Below are positions 62,608 to 64,000 of a stretch of DNA of 64,000 nucleotides, in pieces. The notes beneath the pieces were generated by a model, which saw nothing but the letters and a program-made list of their open reading frames with translations, was not told the DNA's origin and searched no databases. Position numbers and translations under genes: made by a program. Origin of the DNA: Rhodococcus sp. 1163 (GTDB lineage Bacteria; Actinomycetota; Actinomycetes; Mycobacteriales; Mycobacteriaceae); contig NZ_MKKX01000033.1 in the NCBI RefSeq assembly GCF_002091985.1, positions 62,001 through 126,000 on the forward strand. The letters are read 5' to 3'. Positions within the stretch are counted from its first letter, which is position 1, and each line of letters starts with the position of its first letter.

Positions 62608-63788
62608 GTTCTGCGCTCATGTGGTTCGCCGTGATCGTGGCGTTCGCAGTCGTCGCCATCGCCGTGATCAGCCTGCGCGGACGCCGCGCACTGACGACGC
62701 CGGAGGAGCGGGCAGTCCATTCGACGTTGCACACTGCCTCACTCGCGGCACGGCCACTCAGGCAGGGACTGGACCCGGAATCCGCAGCCGAGGCCGCCCC
62801 TCATCTACGTGCACTGACCGGGACCGACGCACTTGGGGTGAGCGATTCGGACGGCGAACTGTTGACCTGGAACGGCCCCTACGAGGAGCTGTCGGAGCTC
62901 TTTCACCACGCTGCTCGACGCGCGATCGACGGCGAGCGTCGGGTGCTGCTGGCGTATCCGCTGGGCGGGGATCATGCGGTACGTGCGCTGATCGCCCAGC
63001 CCTTGCTCATCGAGGACGTCGGGGTGGTCGGTGTTCTCGGTGCCGTCACCACGGACGTGCCGGGGCCCGGCATGCTCGGCGCTATCACCGAGGTCGCGCG
63101 CTATGCGTGTGGCCAGATCGAACTCGCTGAACTCGACGCATCCCGCGCCAGGCTGGATCGTGCCGAGGTGCGGGCACTGCGGGCGCAGATCAGCCCACAT
63201 TTCATCTACAACGCGCTCGGCACCATCGCCTCGTTCGTGCGAACGGATCCGGATCGGGCACGTGAACTGGTTCTCGAGTTCGCCGACTTCACGCGATACT
63301 CGTTCCGAACTGCAGGGGAGTTCACCGTCCTCGCCGACGAGTTGCGCAACATCGACCGGTATCTGACCCTCGAACGGGCGCGCTTCGGCGACGCGCTCCA
63401 GGTGACTCTGCAGGTAGCTCCCGAGGTCTTGGGCGTCGCGCTGCCGTTCCTCGCACTGCAGCCGCTGGTGGAGAACGCCGTACGGCACGGGATCGCCGGC
63501 CACCCCGGCGGCGGCAGCATCACGATCGTGGCAGCCGACGAGGGCACCGACTGTTTGATCAGCGTCGAGGACGACGGTGTCGGGATGGATCCGGAACTGC
63601 TGCGCGCGGGCTTTCCGAGCACCGACTCCGACGGATCGACCCACGCTCACGTCGGGTTGTCGAACGTCGACGACAGGTTGCGTGCTGCCTTCGGCAACGA
63701 CTACGGCCTCGTCGTGGACACCGCGCCGGGATCGGGTACGAAGGTGAGTATGCGGGTGCCGAAATTCAAAGCAGGTATTCGAGCGTGA
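62604..63788 (+). CDS. LytS-type sensor histidine kinase
   Basis: This 394-residue kinase has one N-terminal membrane helix (about residues 6-24). A GAF-like sensing region follows at about 45-170. The HisKA_7TM/His_kinase domain comes next, with the phosphorylated His in QISPHFIYNALGTIASFVR, then a GHKL ATPase with QPLVENAVRHGI and VEDDGVGMD. LytS kinases usually carry six to eight membrane helices, so this one is a short form. The start is GTG 62604 (overlapping the preceding stop); ATG 62619 is possible. The response regulator follows 28 bp later. Confidence 0.9.
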   Translation: MSSALMWFAVIVAFAVVAIAVISLRGRRALTTPEERAVHSTLHTASLAARPLRQGLDPESAAEAAPHLRALTGTDALGVSDSDGELLTWNGPYEELSELFHHAARRAIDGERRVLLAYPLGGDHAVRALIAQPLLIEDVGVVGVLGAVTTDVPGPGMLGAITEVARYACGQIELAELDASRARLDRAEVRALRAQISPHFIYNALGTIASFVRTDPDRARELVLEFADFTRYSFRTAGEFTVLADELRNIDRYLTLERARFGDALQVTLQVAPEVLGVALPFLALQPLVENAVRHGIAGHPGGGSITIVAADEGTDCLISVEDDGVGMDPELLRAGFPSTDSDGSTHAHVGLSNVDDRLRAAFGNDYGLVVDTAPGSGTKVSMRVPKFKAGIRA

Positions 63789-63816
63789 CCTTCATCTGGC
63801 AACATGAGCGGCGCCC

Positions 63817-64000
63817 ATGACTCCAAGCTCCGACGCCCCGGCCCATCCTGGTCTGACCGTGCTCGCAGTCGACGATGAGAAACCTGCACTCGACGAGATT
63901 GCATATCTGTTGAGCAGGCAGGATGTCGTCGGCCAGGTCTACACGGCTTCGGACGCCACCACAGCACTTCGACGGCTACAGCAGCAACCGGGCCCGTCCT
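63817..64000 (+). CDS. Response regulator, LytTR type expected (5' part only)
   Basis: Only 61 codons are inside the window. After a 12-residue lead they show the start of a receiver domain, LTVLAVDDEKPALDEIAYLLSRQ, with the acidic pair that binds Mg2+. The phosphorylated Asp and the output domain are outside. Following a LytS-type kinase, a LytTR DNA-binding domain is expected. An earlier ATG at 63804 is in another frame and gives no receiver sequence. Confidence 0.85.
   Translation, partial: MTPSSDAPAHPGLTVLAVDDEKPALDEIAYLLSRQDVVGQVYTASDATTALRRLQQQPGPS

Overview
The window is chromosomal DNA from a high-GC mycolic-acid actinomycete, most likely Rhodococcus or a close relative. Grounds: GTG and TTG starts are common, genes overlap by 4 bp, protein families match Mycobacterium/Rhodococcus (AccD3, EchA6, CtpE, an Rv0909-like peptide, SigD, FadD3), and mycofactocin- and F420-type oxidoreductases are present. 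I saw no rRNA, tRNA, CRISPR, transposase or phage gene. No gene-free stretch exceeds about 240 bp.

Layout. (1) 1-6995, housekeeping: partial accD3; an operon of XRE regulator, membrane protein and ABC exporter; an ABC-F ATPase; a tandem 34-bp repeat; an aldo/keto reductase; a HemD-like protein. (2) 7044-46116, a nearly continuous steroid catabolic cluster. (3) 46184-50197: VWA/MoxR pair, a mycofactocin-type SDR and a flavoprotein. (4) 50259-64000: echA6, an FHA-HTH protein, a frameshifted hydrolase, sigD-like sigma factor, htpG, an Rv0906-like metallo-beta-lactamase-fold protein, ctpE, an Rv0909-like peptide, a Na+/H+ antiporter, a lipase-type lipoprotein and a LytS/LytTR-type two-component system cut by the window end.

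How the cluster works together (inference from families). Ring attack: two KstD-like dehydrogenases and KshA/KshB open ring B; HsaA/HsaB, HsaC, HsaD and HsaE homologues cleave ring A. Side chain: a CoA ligase, a fused FadE34-like acyl-CoA dehydrogenase, a MaoC hydratase, SDRs and a thiolase can shorten a five-carbon carboxylated chain. A second ligase and an igr-like module (two ACADs, MaoC-DUF35, MaoC, Ltp2-like aldolase) can then remove a three-carbon chain. A FadD3-like ligase with a KstR2-type operator starts C/D-ring breakdown. No CYP125-type P450 or Mce4 transporter gene is present, several SDRs are, and there is a BaiE-like NTF2 protein. Together these favour a bile-acid-like C24 hydroxysteroid over cholesterol as substrate, comparable to the cholate cluster described in R. 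jostii RHA1. HsaF/HsaG and the later C/D-ring enzymes are not in the window.

Regulation. An IclR protein and a KstR-like TetR protein are encoded inside the cluster. A 15-bp motif close to GTCTCRCTSAGYGGG recurs about 60-115 bp upstream of the starts of several cluster genes. Most convergent gene pairs are separated by long perfect hairpins, two of which lie inside coding sequence.
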